Part shown: one piece after another, positions 11,180 to 21,700 of the stretch
Layout of the letters: each line of letters starts with the position of its first letter
How positions within the stretch are numbered: position 1 is the stretch's first letter
NCBI GenBank assembly: GCA_004352715.1
Contig: SCFE01000117.1
Span: forward strand, 669,274-733,273
DNA from: Hofstenia miamia
Taxonomy: Eukaryota; Xenacoelomorpha; Acoela
Direction of reading: 5' to 3'
DNA: 64,000 bases
Position numbers and translations under genes: made by a program
Notes under the pieces: generated by a model
Databases searched by the model: none
Seen by the model: the letters and a program-made list of their open reading frames with translations, nothing else
What the model was told of the DNA's origin: nothing

Positions 11180-12800
11180 GCTCCAAATGAATTGTTTAGA
11201 AGCATAAAGCATATTAAGAATAACATTTATTGAAAAATAAAAATTTGAAAAGGGTTTAAAAAATCCATATTATTTTCTTAATTTGCTCAATGTTTGAAAT
11301 TTGTCTACCTTTCATAGCCCTTTTGGAAGCTTTTCAGATTTTATTTTTTAATAAATTTAAGCTTCCAGTATGTTTGCATGGTGTTAGGTTATTCATTTGG
11401 GTGAATTGTTTTCATCTATGACACCGATAACAACCATAAATAATCTAAAAGTTGAGAAATTCACCTATTCTCTCTTAAGTTCTGGTGGGGAAAAAATTAA
11501 GGAATTCAGGGAAAGTGATTGTACCACACATCCTAACTTTTCTTGCTGTATGTGAACATTTATAGTTTTGTAAAATTTATTTTTAATATTTTAACGACGT
11601 TACTATGAGAAGCCATCAGTTTAATTTGTATTTTCTTCTAATAAAGATTATCTTGTCTTATCGTGTGTCAAAAAGTGTCCCAAAATCTAGTGTGGGAAAG
11701 CTCAGCGGGTCAAAGTTCAATACTCCTCATTTCTCGCGAATTAAATCCTTACATTTTTTAAAAACATTTTTCAAAGCCTTTTTCATTTTCTGAAAGCTAT
11801 GTTCCCCAATATTGTATTGCAAAAATAAAAACGAAAATCGCCTATTTTCCTGAACGGTTTTAAGCTTGAAATCAAATGCAGCAGTAATTTTGTGAGAGGG
11901 AGTATAATTTTAATTAACAATTTTGTTACCTCACTTCTTATCTTGCCAAGTGTTACAATTTAAAAAATCTTTTGCGTTGATAATCATTTGCCATTTTAAA
12001 AGTTATGCATTTTTTGAAAATTCAGATTAAGAATGCCGATATTTTTGCAATAATTAAGTCTAATAAAGCAGGACAAAATCCAGTCAAATGAAATCTCAAT
12101 TTTAACATTATTGTCACAAGTATTATCGCTTGATCCATTTACAAAGCAAAGTAAAAAACTGTACATGAACTTACAAAATAAATATTTCAATGCATTTAAA
12201 GCACGCATTTCTAATTATTTTGCAAATGTGTGCTTCAAATTTTGCTTCAACATTGTGTTTATAAAATTTTGATTTCATTACAGAGGCCATTCCAAAGATT
12301 CACTCTAAAAAGTCTGAAAGATTTTTCATTAAAAAAACTTAGCAGCCAGTCAAATTGGGCTATTGAGCCTGCCATTGTATAAACTAGTACTTCAGTAGTT
12401 TATGCATCGCCTGGAAGATTAGTTTTTGGAATTTGTGATTTATATGTGTGTTCAAATAAATTAACCTTTATTTAATTCTAAACATTTATCTGTATAACTA
12501 ATCTCATCTTATATGACACCTAAATTTTTATCAAATGAAAAACTGCGTATGCATTTTTGCTCCCAAACTAAATATCGATATTAAAAACTATTGACTGATT
12601 AAATATTTTTTCCCTATAAAATAAATTCAAAATGACTAATTGAAAACGAAAAAAACGAATAATTCATCTCACCTACACCAACTTCTTTACATGCACCATG
12701 GTAATCTTTATGGTACTTTTTATTAACAATATTTGGCCATGCATATAATGTTTGTATGCTTACACATTGCTTCTAATTTATTGTGTAGAAAATAACTCAA
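11180..12800. other. Non-coding, nothing recognised
   Basis: AT-rich with only short chance frames (up to about 70 codons), without motifs. Confidence 0.5.
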
Positions 12801-12804
12801 AAAC

Positions 12805-12949
12805 TCAATTCACTCTATGCAATATTCCCTTGAAACAAAAGCCGGCCTTCTTGTAGGCATAAATGCTGGGAGTACATTCAGAATATCTGTCACCATAGCA
12901 TTGGATAGGCATCAAATCATCTTGAAGATGGTCTTTAACGTTTAATTGT
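12805..12949 (-). other. Candidate terminal exon, unidentified
   Basis: After a plausible acceptor (CATGCAG at 12956-12950) the minus strand stays open for 47 codons to a TGA at 12805-12807. It reads KDHLQDDLMPIQCYGDRYSE followed by CTPSIYAYKKAGFCFKGILH. The AYKKAGF..KGIL stretch is vaguely like the C-terminal motif of GNAT acetyltransferases (Y.k.GF...G), but this is too short to call. No partner exon was found upstream on the minus strand. Confidence 0.2.
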
Positions 12950-12959
12950 CTGCATGTAG

Positions 12960-14150
12960 TTTATGTAAAATCCATAAAAATTGTATTTTCTCCTGCTCTT
13001 CATTATTGCTAGCATGGTAACTTTCATAAATCACAATTCAAAATATCATCAATCGAAATTCTTGATAAGACGATAAACCTCCAGTACTAGAATCGTATTC
13101 AAATACTGAATAATCAATTACACTTGTACTTCAATTTTTGGTTGTTTTCTTTGAGGAAGAATCCTTTTTTGAGAAAGTCTCTTGAATAAGCAAGGTTACA
13201 AAAATGTTCTACTGATGACATTGATATGTATCTGAAAAGTAATTCTAATAATGATATTCATTTATTTAGTTATGATAATTTAGAGCATGCCATTGTCCTT
13301 GGAGGAAAAGAAGCTTTAAGCCCAATGAAAATACGCCTAAATGTTTGCAATAAAACACTTCAAAAACCAATGATTATATTTCTAAGTCTATTGTTTTCCC
13401 TAACGAATAAATTTTTATTATTAATTTCTTCAAATTTAAAAATAACTTCCACCCTATAATGCGATTACATTTTAAGCATATCATCTGAAGCAAAATTAAC
13501 CATCAAAGACCTAATCAAGTGTTAAATTTTATAAAATTATTATAGGCTAATACATATTAACATTTTATTTATAATTAGAATTAACTGCCAAAAGAATTGA
13601 AAATCAAAAAATATTTCAAAAAATAATGATCTAAAAATATTCATACTCAAACAAAAGTTTGTTTCTGACAGGGCATGGATTGTGGATTAAAATGGTATAA
13701 TAGCGAATGTAGAACACCTCGATATTAGTAAAATCTAAGCCTGAAAGAAGTGAATTTTTGGTCTAATTTGCTTGAATGTTTTTTTAATTCAGTTAAGCAA
13801 ATGTATAGTGTTTCATATTCAATTGGGTAAAATCCTGGCCATGTTAAAATATTAAACAGATTAAACTAAGATTAAAGTTAAAACTTATCAAAAGCATTAA
13901 AATTATATTATTTACGCCCATGTACAAATATAACTACTTTAAAATAGTGCAACGTAAACATTGATTACAGGAAACAAAATCCATGAGTTCTTAACTTTTA
14001 AAGCATTTCTGGAGTGAAGCGGTTTGAATGTTATTTTAACGAATCTAAACAAAAAATTAATCACTAAAAACTACATTACTAATTGCAATCGAAATTAAGC
14101 CTATAACAGTTAACATAAAACCATTTCTTAATATGACTCCATTAAATAAA
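12960..14150. other. Non-coding, nothing recognised
   Basis: AT-rich. A 77-codon plus-strand frame at 13226-13459 shows no motif and I regard it as chance. Confidence 0.5.
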
Positions 14151-14282
14151 GCCCCGTTTACACGATACGTTTTCCCTTATGAGTTATACTCTTACCTCCA
14201 AAACTTACCATAAGTTTTCCCTTACGAGTAATTATATCGAGCTAATTTGCGCTTACACGATAAGTTATCGTGTAAACGGAGC
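14151..14282. mobile_element. 132-bp hairpin MITE
   Basis: The left end GCCCCGTTTACACGATA is the reverse complement, with one difference, of the right end TATCGTGTAAACGGAGC. Within the right half GCTTACACGATAAGTTATCG adds a small local palindrome, and CTTACGAGTAA echoes CTTATGAGTTA on the left. Such 'GCCCCGTTTACACGA' ends are typical of small foldback MITEs. The flanks are AATAAA on the left and TTAGCA on the right, so a target duplication is not clear. No coding capacity. Confidence 0.75.
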
Positions 14283-14289
14283 TTAGCAC

Positions 14290-15290
14290 TTTAAATTCAT
14301 TTAATCACATTTAAAGTAATGATATATAAAAGTTCACAATCAAATTAGTGAATTTCAATGAACGATGGAAGACTATGCAAATGCCAACCTTTTAAATTGT
14401 TCCATAACTTACAGAACAGAAATATCAAAAAAGTGAAGAAATCGTTCTATAACAAGTGATTTTTTTCACAAAGTATGATTCGGAAAATAAAAATCAAATA
14501 TTCATTTTCTGACGCATGTTTCCTGCTACTTAGATGCAGGTCCACATTTTTAACTGTGAAGCTTCTATTAGGTATGAACTCCGACATTTGAGACAAATCT
14601 GGAAACAATTTGCTCAAGTCCATGCAAAAATTATGTGTACTTTTCTCAATACAAATACTTATTGGGGGCTCAGTAATGTTGGTAATCACCATGAAAATCT
14701 TGGAAATCATTTAAGAAAGAAAATATTCATTTCAAGTATGTTTTATTAACACGTACTTGATTACGTCATTTTGTTTTGCTGTTAGAGGGCTACAACAATT
14801 TGTGCTACACTAGAACCGGACAGGACGTCTTCAACTAAGGACAAGATAATCCAATTATCCAGCTGAACACAAAAGCCATCATTGTATTTTTATAATGATA
14901 TCACATGCTATCAATGGATTGGCCTCTTCTTCATTACTTGAAAACGCGAATAAAATTACCCACAAGAATAATCCACTTGACCTGAGCTGAGCTGGATTAA
15001 ATTCTTCATGGTCTGATATTTTATTTGTTTAGGGAACTACGAGTATGGTTTGTTTCATAATTGTAAAGCTTTTTAATACAATTGTGAAATCAACTTTCTT
15101 CAATTTAAAACTTAACTGACAGCGTATTACATTCAAACGAATAGATTTTCAAATGCTTCAATTCCAATACCATTAAATTAATACCTACCTAAAAATCATG
15201 TGCTCTAGTCCATGCAAAAAAGTTGGGTCCTAATCTTAGAGCAATTGTTAACTATAGATCAGATTCAAAGTAAATGCTGAATTGTTTTAT
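14290..15290. other. Non-coding; scattered diverged minisatellite-like words
   Basis: No gene. Words such as TGCTCAAGTCCATGCAAAAA (about 14610) and GCTCTAGTCCATGCAAAAAA (about 15204) resemble the core of the minisatellite at 16.4-17.1 kb and may be outlying, highly diverged units. Confidence 0.35.
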
Positions 15291-15291
15291 A

Positions 15292-16394
15292 CAGGGTCCG
15301 GCAAAAAAACCTCCATGATTTCAATAGGTATTTGCAAAAAGAATAAAACACATACAGAACAATTACTTATATTTGTGAGTAGCCTATATGATGCCACTTA
15401 GTTTGAGTGAGCCATCGCTTAGCGGCGTACGTGCCATTGTCAGTATGCGTCATGTATTGGCGTAGTGAGCATCGTGCGTTTGTTGTGGAAGAGTGTATTA
15501 AAAATGGCAGATTTACTCAACGAGCTCTTCGGATTCGATTCGAACTTGGCCCACGAGATAGTGTTCCTGACGCGAAAACGATTAGACTGGGGGTGTCAAA
15601 CTTTAGACAAACAGGGTCAGCACTACAAAAAGCCAACTGGCCGACGTCGTACTGCAATAACACCCGAGAACATGGCGCGAGTGAGAACCTCCATCCAACA
15701 GTCTCCAAAGCGGTCAGCGGTTAAACATGCAGCTGCCCTGGGATTTTCAAAAAGGAGTGTAGGGAGAATTCTGCATAAACAACCTCATCTGCATCCCTAA
15801 AAAATAATGGTTTTGCCCAAATGTTGTCTGAAGATTTTGAAACTCGCAGGCCTGCATGTGATGACATTTTGCAAAACATTCCCCCAGATTAATCAGTTAA
15901 TTTTAGACCATGAGGAAGAATAAGTTTGGTTCCAAAAGAACGGAGCCACAGCTCACACTGCTCGGCGGTCCATGGAAATGTTAAGACAGTTGTTCCCTGG
16001 ACGTCTTGTTTCTTCAAGCGGAGACATTTCCTGGTCCCAAGGTCAAACGACTTATCACCTGATTTCTTTCTGTGGGCTACCTAAAGGCTGAAGTGTACAA
16101 ACATCGTCCCAGAACTCTGCGAGAACGAAAATATGTCATTACGCAAGAAGTGGCAGCCATTCCAAGGGAAGTTCCACGAAGAACTATGAACAACTTCAGG
16201 GAAAGACTTCGTGAATGTCTTAACAATGTGGGACATCATTTATCGGACATAATTTTCAAAACCAAGTAAAGTGTACGAAGTTATGTAAAATGACATCATA
16301 TAGGCTACTCACAAATATAAGTTATTGTTCTGTATGCGTTTTATTCTTTTTGCAAATGCCTATTGAAATCAGGGAGGTTTTTTCCCGGACCCTG
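15292..16394 (+). mobile_element. Internally deleted mariner/Tc1-like transposon with about 105-bp inverted repeats
   Basis: The element runs from CAGGGTCCGGC at 15292 to GGACCCTG at 16394 and is flanked by TA on both sides. The two ends are reverse complements over about 105 bp with roughly seven differences, including a one-base length change in the A run. The ends enclose a broken transposase on the plus strand. At 1103 bp the element is shorter than an autonomous copy should be, because the middle of the transposase is missing. It sits inside the surroundings of the minisatellite array. Confidence 0.92.
15400..16269 (+). pseudogene. Broken mariner-like transposase (DUF4817-type HTH, DDE_3-like)
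   Basis: Two frames give the N-terminal HTH: YWRSEHRAFVVEECIKNGRF and then RRTAITPENMARVRTSIQQS with PKRSAVKHAAALGFSKRSVG. This matches a transposase family widespread in arthropods and other invertebrates. After ILHKQ.HLHP a stop interrupts, and IMVLPK follows in frame. The part holding the first catalytic Asp is gone: the reading jumps from CDDILQNIPPD (about 15855-15890) to FQKNGATAHTARRSMEMLRQ (about 15930). Here the second catalytic Asp of the usual Q-x-D-G-A-T-A-H-T-A is Asn. The C-terminal GYLKAEVYKHRPRTLRERK and MNNFRERLRECLNNVGHHLS up to the stop at 16267-16269 is well kept. The protein cannot be active. Confidence 0.88.
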
Positions 16395-16429
16395 TATTTT
16401 GCCTGGATAGGTTAAATGAAAATATAGTT

Positions 16430-17075
16430 AAACTATAGTATTTTTTCAAGTCCATGTCAGAAATGCGTGTTATTAATTATTTCAACCATAGAAACTTCAT
16501 TAAACATATAAATGGAACTCAATACCATTTGCTCAAGTTCTTGTAGGAAACCTGTACTATTTCATTTCCCTTAATGTTACAAAAATTGACTATTAGATAA
16601 TAATGTTTTAGCAATCAAATAGTTCAGAGTTAAGGTTTGAAAAATTAAAACCTTTTAAATATATAAATGGACATCAATTGTATTTGTTCAAGCCCTTGTA
16701 GGAAATCTGTGATCATTTATATACAGCAAATGGACATCAATAGTATGGACATCAATAGCATGTGTTCAAGTCCTTGTAAGAAATTTGTGATATTTTACTC
16801 ATTTATATACAGCAAATGGACATCAATAGCATGTGTTCAAGTCCTTGTAAGAAATTTGTGATATTTTACTCATTTATATACAGCAAATGGACATCAATAG
16901 TATGGACATCAATAGCATTTGTTCAAGTCCTTGTAGGAAATTTGTGATATTTTACTCATTTATATACAGCAAATGGACATCAATAGTATGGACATCAATA
17001 GCATGTGTTCAAGTCCTTGTAGGAAATTTGTGATATTTTACTAATTTTAATATAACAAATGGACATCACTACAAT
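16430..17075 (+). repeat. Minisatellite, 71/86-bp units
   Basis: Tandem units begin ATGGACATCAATAG and contain TTCAAGTCCTTGTAGGAAAT and TTTATATACAGCAA. Unit starts are near 16668, 16727, 16816, 16887 and 16973. Longer units carry a nested 15-bp duplication of ATGGACATCAATAGT, giving 86 rather than 71 bp. Units before 16650 (around 16440 and 16508) are more diverged, so the array looks homogenised in its centre. The 64-codon frame across 16667-16861 is a product of the repeat and not a gene. Confidence 0.9.
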
Positions 17076-17079
17076 GACT

Positions 17080-17546
17080 TTAACTGCCGTTTCTCTCCAC
17101 AAAATTGAAGAACACCCTCTAGTACTAGAATTGAACTTTGCCAAACTCTGCCTAGTTACCTTGCTTTTGATCTTTTTAAGCTAATTATTAGTTATACTGC
17201 AGGAATTGTAATGACTAGATTTTTTTAATTCAGTAAAAGTATTTAAAAAGCAATTGATTTTACTATATTTCTTTCATTTTTATTGTAGAATTCATGTGGC
17301 TTTCAATGTATTTTCAAAGTTTATTTTTTAAAAAAAACATAAAACCTGTAATGTGTCCTAATAGGGGACTCTAAGAAATTACAGGTATTATGTTTTTAAT
17401 ATTTGTCATTGACTGCGTTGGTTGTGATTGACAAACAAACATCGTCCACATCTTTTTATTTCAATGGAGCTAAAATACACAAAATTTATTGGAAAAAATT
17501 CATCCCTTTCACACAAGCATAATTGGCGTAATCCTCCCCTCAGTTT
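17080..17546. other. Non-coding, nothing recognised
   Basis: AT-rich spacer between the minisatellite and the AT microsatellite at 17552-17576. No motif seen. Confidence 0.5.
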
Positions 17547-17667
17547 CTACACTATATATATATATATATATATATAATATACTCAAAGCGGCATTTATTT
17601 CTAGGAATCCTACATGATTTAACTAGAAAATACAACCTTCCTTCACTTGATATTCACGAGGAAAGAA
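17547..17667 (+). repeat. Left copy of gap-flanking direct repeat
   Basis: CTACAC plus an AT run, then CTCAAAGCGGCATTTATTTC through CACGAGGAAAGAA, repeated at 18032-18170 with only the length of the AT run differing. After this copy the sequence switches abruptly to the minisatellite word GACATCAATAGTATGGA and enters the gap. Confidence 0.9.
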
Positions 17668-17685
17668 TGACATCAATAGTATGGA

Positions 17686-18031
17686 NNNNNNNNNNNNNNN
17701 NNNNNNNNNNNNNNNNNNNNNNNNNNNNNNNNNNNNNNNNNNNNNNNNNNNNNNNNNNNNNNNNNNNNNNNNNNNNNNNNNNNNNNNNNNNNNNNNNNNN
17801 NNNNNNNNNNNNNNNNNNNNNNNNNNNNNNNNNNNNNNNNNNNNNNNNNNNNNNNNNNNNNNNNNNNNNNNNNNNNNNNNNNNNNNNNNNNNNNNNNNNN
17901 NNNNNNNNNNNNNNNNNNNNNNNNNNNNNNNNNNNNNNNNNNNNNNNNNNNNNNNNNNNNNNNNNNNNNNNNNNNNNNNNNNNNNNNNNNNNNNNNNNNN
18001 NNNNNNNNNNNNNNNNNNNNNNNNNNNNNNN
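17686..18031. other. Assembly gap (346 N)
   Basis: Run of N flanked by a duplicated segment on both sides. Open frames running through it are artefacts. Confidence 0.95.
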
Positions 18032-18034
18032 CTA

Positions 18035-18079
<45 letters not shown>

Positions 18080-18170
18080 ATATACTCAAAGCGGCATTTA
18101 TTTCTAGGAATCCTACATGATTTAACTAGAAAATACAACCTTCCTTCACTTGATATTCACGAGGAAAGAA
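18032..18170 (+). repeat. Right copy of gap-flanking direct repeat
   Basis: Same sequence as 17547-17667 with a longer AT microsatellite (18036-18084). Here the sequence continues into the coding-like segment at 18108-18331. Confidence 0.9.
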
Positions 18171-19700
18171 ATGAAGACAATGAAATTTACATCACCACCA
18201 TAAAAAGTCAAAAAGTAATTTCCCGTCTACAAGACAGCATGTCTGTAATCCAGCTAAACAGCAAGCTTTCTTGGAATGAACTGCAAGAGCAAAGTAAAAC
18301 AGAAGATGACTGCATTAAATTTGTGAAATAAAGCTTGCTCATGTACTTGCAGAAAATTTGTGGTATTTTACTTATTTTAAAATAACAAATAGACGTTAAT
18401 AGCATTTGCTACAACCTATGAAGGAAATTAGTGTTATTCATTCCCTTTAATGTTACAAAAACGGACTATTAGATATTAACGTCTTAGCAATCGAATAGTT
18501 CAGAATTAAGGTCTGAAAAAATAAAACTTTTAGCACAGACTTTAGACAATCATAATTTGAAGCATGCTGAATGATTTTGCAGGAAGAGCTCAAGATGTTT
18601 CGAGCATCAGTCATCATTCAATTAACTTGTGCGCTAAGTTCTACAAAAAAGTTCTCCAATGGAATCTTGGAAGAACGTGGGAAAGTGAAAACCACAAGAA
18701 TTTCATCAGCAAGGTATCTCAATTTGTTAGTTAGCTCAATATACATACAGATCTGCCTATAAATTTCCTTCTACGCAATAATGTCACACCTCAAATCCCA
18801 AAATTCCCTGAACTAGCTATCTCATTGTCAGAATCTCGAGACCATAAATTTCAAAATTCTAAAATCCCCACGAGGCAGTCACTTGAAATCGTCACTAAAG
18901 TAAAGTTACTTCTAGGTGATGCCCATAATATGACATGCGACACCATTGATTTTAAGTGCGTCCTCTTTTTGATGCCGGCATGCCAACTCTGTTGTCGTCC
19001 TAGATGCATTTTCAACAGTATTTTGATTATTTGAAGAAGATATCTGATTCCAAGGAGCAGATCAAAGTAATAAACCATAAAACTGAATAAATTCATTCTT
19101 TAAGTTCTTCATTGATTCTTGTCTTCATCCTTATTTCAATTTTTCAAACATTTATCTTCCGGAATCGAACAGTTTTCATGTCTTCTTCAAGAAGTAGAAT
19201 TCTATTGATCTGTCTATCTGGAAGAATCTCTCCACCACAATAAAGCAAATGTTAAACATTGACAGCATTGATACAGGACTGAATGTCACAATCTTTCACA
19301 AGATTCTCAACAACAAATTGCTACCCCACCTACAAACAAAAGCAAACTTAAAGTTGATGGCCACAGTGAAGCTATGATGTCATTCACTTTATCACTGAGA
19401 ACACTGTCTGCGGATCAGATGTATATCAGTGCTCCTCCAAACAGTCGCAAATCAGTTATTTGCTTTGAAAATGATGGTAATTCATTATTTCTAAGAGATC
19501 AATCTTAAAGAAAAGTAAGTTATTTCTAAGTTTACTTATATTTAGGCCTCAAATGGATATGAGATGAAACTATTCCAATTGAAGACCTAAATCAAGCATT
19601 CCTGGAAACAGATGGATTGACGACTGACGCAATAATAGATGCCCAAAATGATGTCGAAGTTCCGGAATATTTGTAGACATCCGGGGGTTGGGATTGTGGA
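18108..19700 (+). pseudogene. Unidentified coding-like relic, possibly two or more exons
   Basis: After an acceptor-like TTTATTTCTAG the frame gives ILHDLTRKYNLPSLDIHEER, then SQKVISRLQDSMSVIQLNSK and LSWNELQEQ, up to a possible donor at 18294 or a stop at 18329-18331. A second acceptor-like TGATTTTGCAG ends at 18582. It is followed by RAQDVSSISHHSINLCAKFY and KKVLQWNLGRTWESENHKNF, with a donor-like AAGGTATCT at 18711. The phases of the two segments agree. Reading straight on there is one stop, then LPINFLLRNNVTPQIPKFPE and PTRQSLEIVTKVKLLLGDAH to 19034. More scraps follow: QYFDYLKKISDSKEQIK, SIDTGLNVTIFHKILNNKLL, EDLNQAFLETDGLTTDAI. I do not recognise the protein. Stops and frame changes suggest a pseudogene or repeat-borne ORF. 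Confidence 0.35.
18342..18535 (+). repeat. Diverged direct repeat of the minisatellite left flank
   Basis: GACTATTAGATATTAACGTC and TAGCAATCGAATAGTTCAGA at 18460-18510 match 16590-16630, and the preceding AACAAATAGACGTTAATAGC echoes the minisatellite unit. The 16.45-16.65 kb segment is thus repeated about 1.9 kb away. Together with the array this suggests an older, larger duplication. Confidence 0.7.
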
Positions 19701-19704
19701 GTCA

Positions 19705-21362
19705 CGATAAAATACTTCAACTTTGATACTCAATTTTTTTCTAAGACATGAACGTTCTGTGACACCATTTATATAAATCCTCATTGAGCTATTTGGAAGA
19801 AAATTAATTTTTTAAATGGCGGCTATTAAAATTGTAACTGGCTAATAACTCCGAAACAGCTCATTCTATTCTGTCAAACTTAATAATAGACATATCATAC
19901 CTTGGGAATCGGAAAATGCTGCGCAGTTAATAATCCTCATTGAGTTACTTCGTTGACTTAATATTTTTAAGCATGTTAGTAATCTAAACTTAAACTAGAG
20001 AAAATCTCCAACATCACATTCTAGACTGAAATTATATCCGAATAAATGGGTAAACATACCTAAAGAATCGAAAAGTCATGATTACTTCTGTCACAAATCA
20101 GTTTAGACAATAGATATATTATAAACATCACATTAACTTTCTATGTTCTATCAAAGAATCTATTTCTATGTTGATTACACAAATTCAAAAATTTGTCAAA
20201 TATTCTTGATCTGTGTAATCAACCAAATGATGATTAGTGGATATAAACGATGGCATATTAAACAAAGCAAAAACTGAGAAGCAAACCGATCATTCAGTGA
20301 TTTTCAAATCACCAGAAGACTGAATATCCAGGGTTTGGATTTTTCAAATTTAATAAAAAACTTTCAGATAATTAAGAAAGATTATTCGCTGCCGTATGTT
20401 TATGACGCCAACACAATGTTAAATAAAACGAAAATGAGAATTGTATCTACAATAAGTGTGCAAGAACTGACTGGAACAATCATAGTCGCACTACAAGCGA
20501 ATTTAAGTTATGATTTCACTTTTCAACTTCTGTGTAAAGCATTTCACAATCCAAGGCATAGATGATACAAAAAGATGATCCCGACTCTTCTACCACTGAC
20601 TAGATGGTTGACTGAAGATGAAACTTCGTTCATGTGAATAAAGATTTCTATTAAATAATGGTTATATTATTTGTTGCTATTGTTACTTTTTATGACACAA
20701 ATAAATTTTTGCCATGTTTCTTTTTTTGCTTATTTAAAACAATGTATAATTTTTTCCTTTTTGAGCTCGTGTGCAGCGCAAAATATATGAAATATAAGAC
20801 ATTAATAATGTAGATAAAGACTATCTATCAATTGGTACAATGATCTAAGACCTAGGATTATTAAGAACCTCTAATCCAGGCTTCAAGAATTCCTGCTCAA
20901 TTAGGGCCCTACCAATACTCGTAATTTTGAGTCGGATACTCGAATCGACGCGAAATATATGCATTTAAAATTTTAGAGTCGACTTGAGTTGTCTAAATTT
21001 AATATTGAATAGTACATTGTGTGTTTGTCTAATTGAAATAAATATGTATATACTCTCTGATTAAACAACTTTTCTACAAATCTTTTTTCATGGCCCATTG
21101 CAGTTGTGCCATACCGTTTAGCGAATGCTCATAACTAACACTACATTGGTAGACTTGCTGTGGAGTGTAACATTACGATTAGATGGTTGCTAATTTCTTA
21201 ACATAAAAAATTTCACTTTCTAGTCATTCATAAAAGCTATGTTAAAACCTCATTAGGTTTCAAGTTGGTCAGCAAACTTCATACATTTATTCAAATGACA
21301 GTTGGCAGGCCTTGAATTTCTAACACCAAGATTGATTGGTTAATGTATTATACTTAAATTAC
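19705..21362. other. Non-coding, nothing firmly recognised
   Basis: A 76-codon plus-strand frame at 20335-20565 has no start context or motif that I know. At 20895-20990 the words TAGGGCCCTACC and GAGTCGGATACTCGAATCG recall degenerate MITE ends, but no pair was found. Confidence 0.4.
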
Positions 21363-21700
21363 TATTGGGTTGATGCATAATTATCCCCATTTTTATTATT
21401 GTTAATATATACGTATGCGTGTAATTACTTGATTGGCTATTATTGCACGTATATAAACTGTATTCACATGTTTATTGCATTCACTCTTTTAGAGTAGAAC
21501 GAAATCCGTCGTGACAATCATATTCATATTCGTCATATTATGCTGTACCACTATGAGAAAGGCTGGAATACAGCACAATCATTTCGTGATATCAACGATC
21601 TTTTTGGGAAAGTAACAATTTGCGAAAAACAATGTCGGGAATTGTCTGCACGTTTCAAAGCAGGTGACACCAGCTTGAAGGATTTTGAGGACAACTAAAA
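21363..21700 (+). mobile_element. Mariner fragment with transposase N-terminus
   Basis: The 5' end TTGGGTTGATGCATAATTAT resembles mariner terminal repeats of the TTAGGTTGGTGCAAAAGTAA kind. About 135 bp on, an open stretch (21498-21698) reads RRDNHIHIRHIMLYHYEKGW, NTAQSFRDINDLFGKVTICE and ARFKAGDTSLKDFED. It matches the paired HTH of SETMAR/mariner transposases (HIRH.lLyef.kG.nA.ea.r.I...g...v..rtc..wF.rFk.GDfsL.D). It ends in a stop at the position where the GRP linker should follow. The catalytic domain is not present. The right end of the element was not found. Confidence 0.8.

Noticed and set aside
13226-13459. 77-codon plus-strand frame
   Set aside because: No motif and low-complexity Leu/Ile/Ser end; chance frame.
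14447-14749. Frames of 71-87 codons on both strands
   Set aside because: They overlap antisense, neither has a motif, and the region shows minisatellite-like words instead.
16430-17075. Possible CRISPR array
   Set aside because: Units are contiguous with no unique spacers, 71/86 bp long, and the context is an animal genome. It is a minisatellite.
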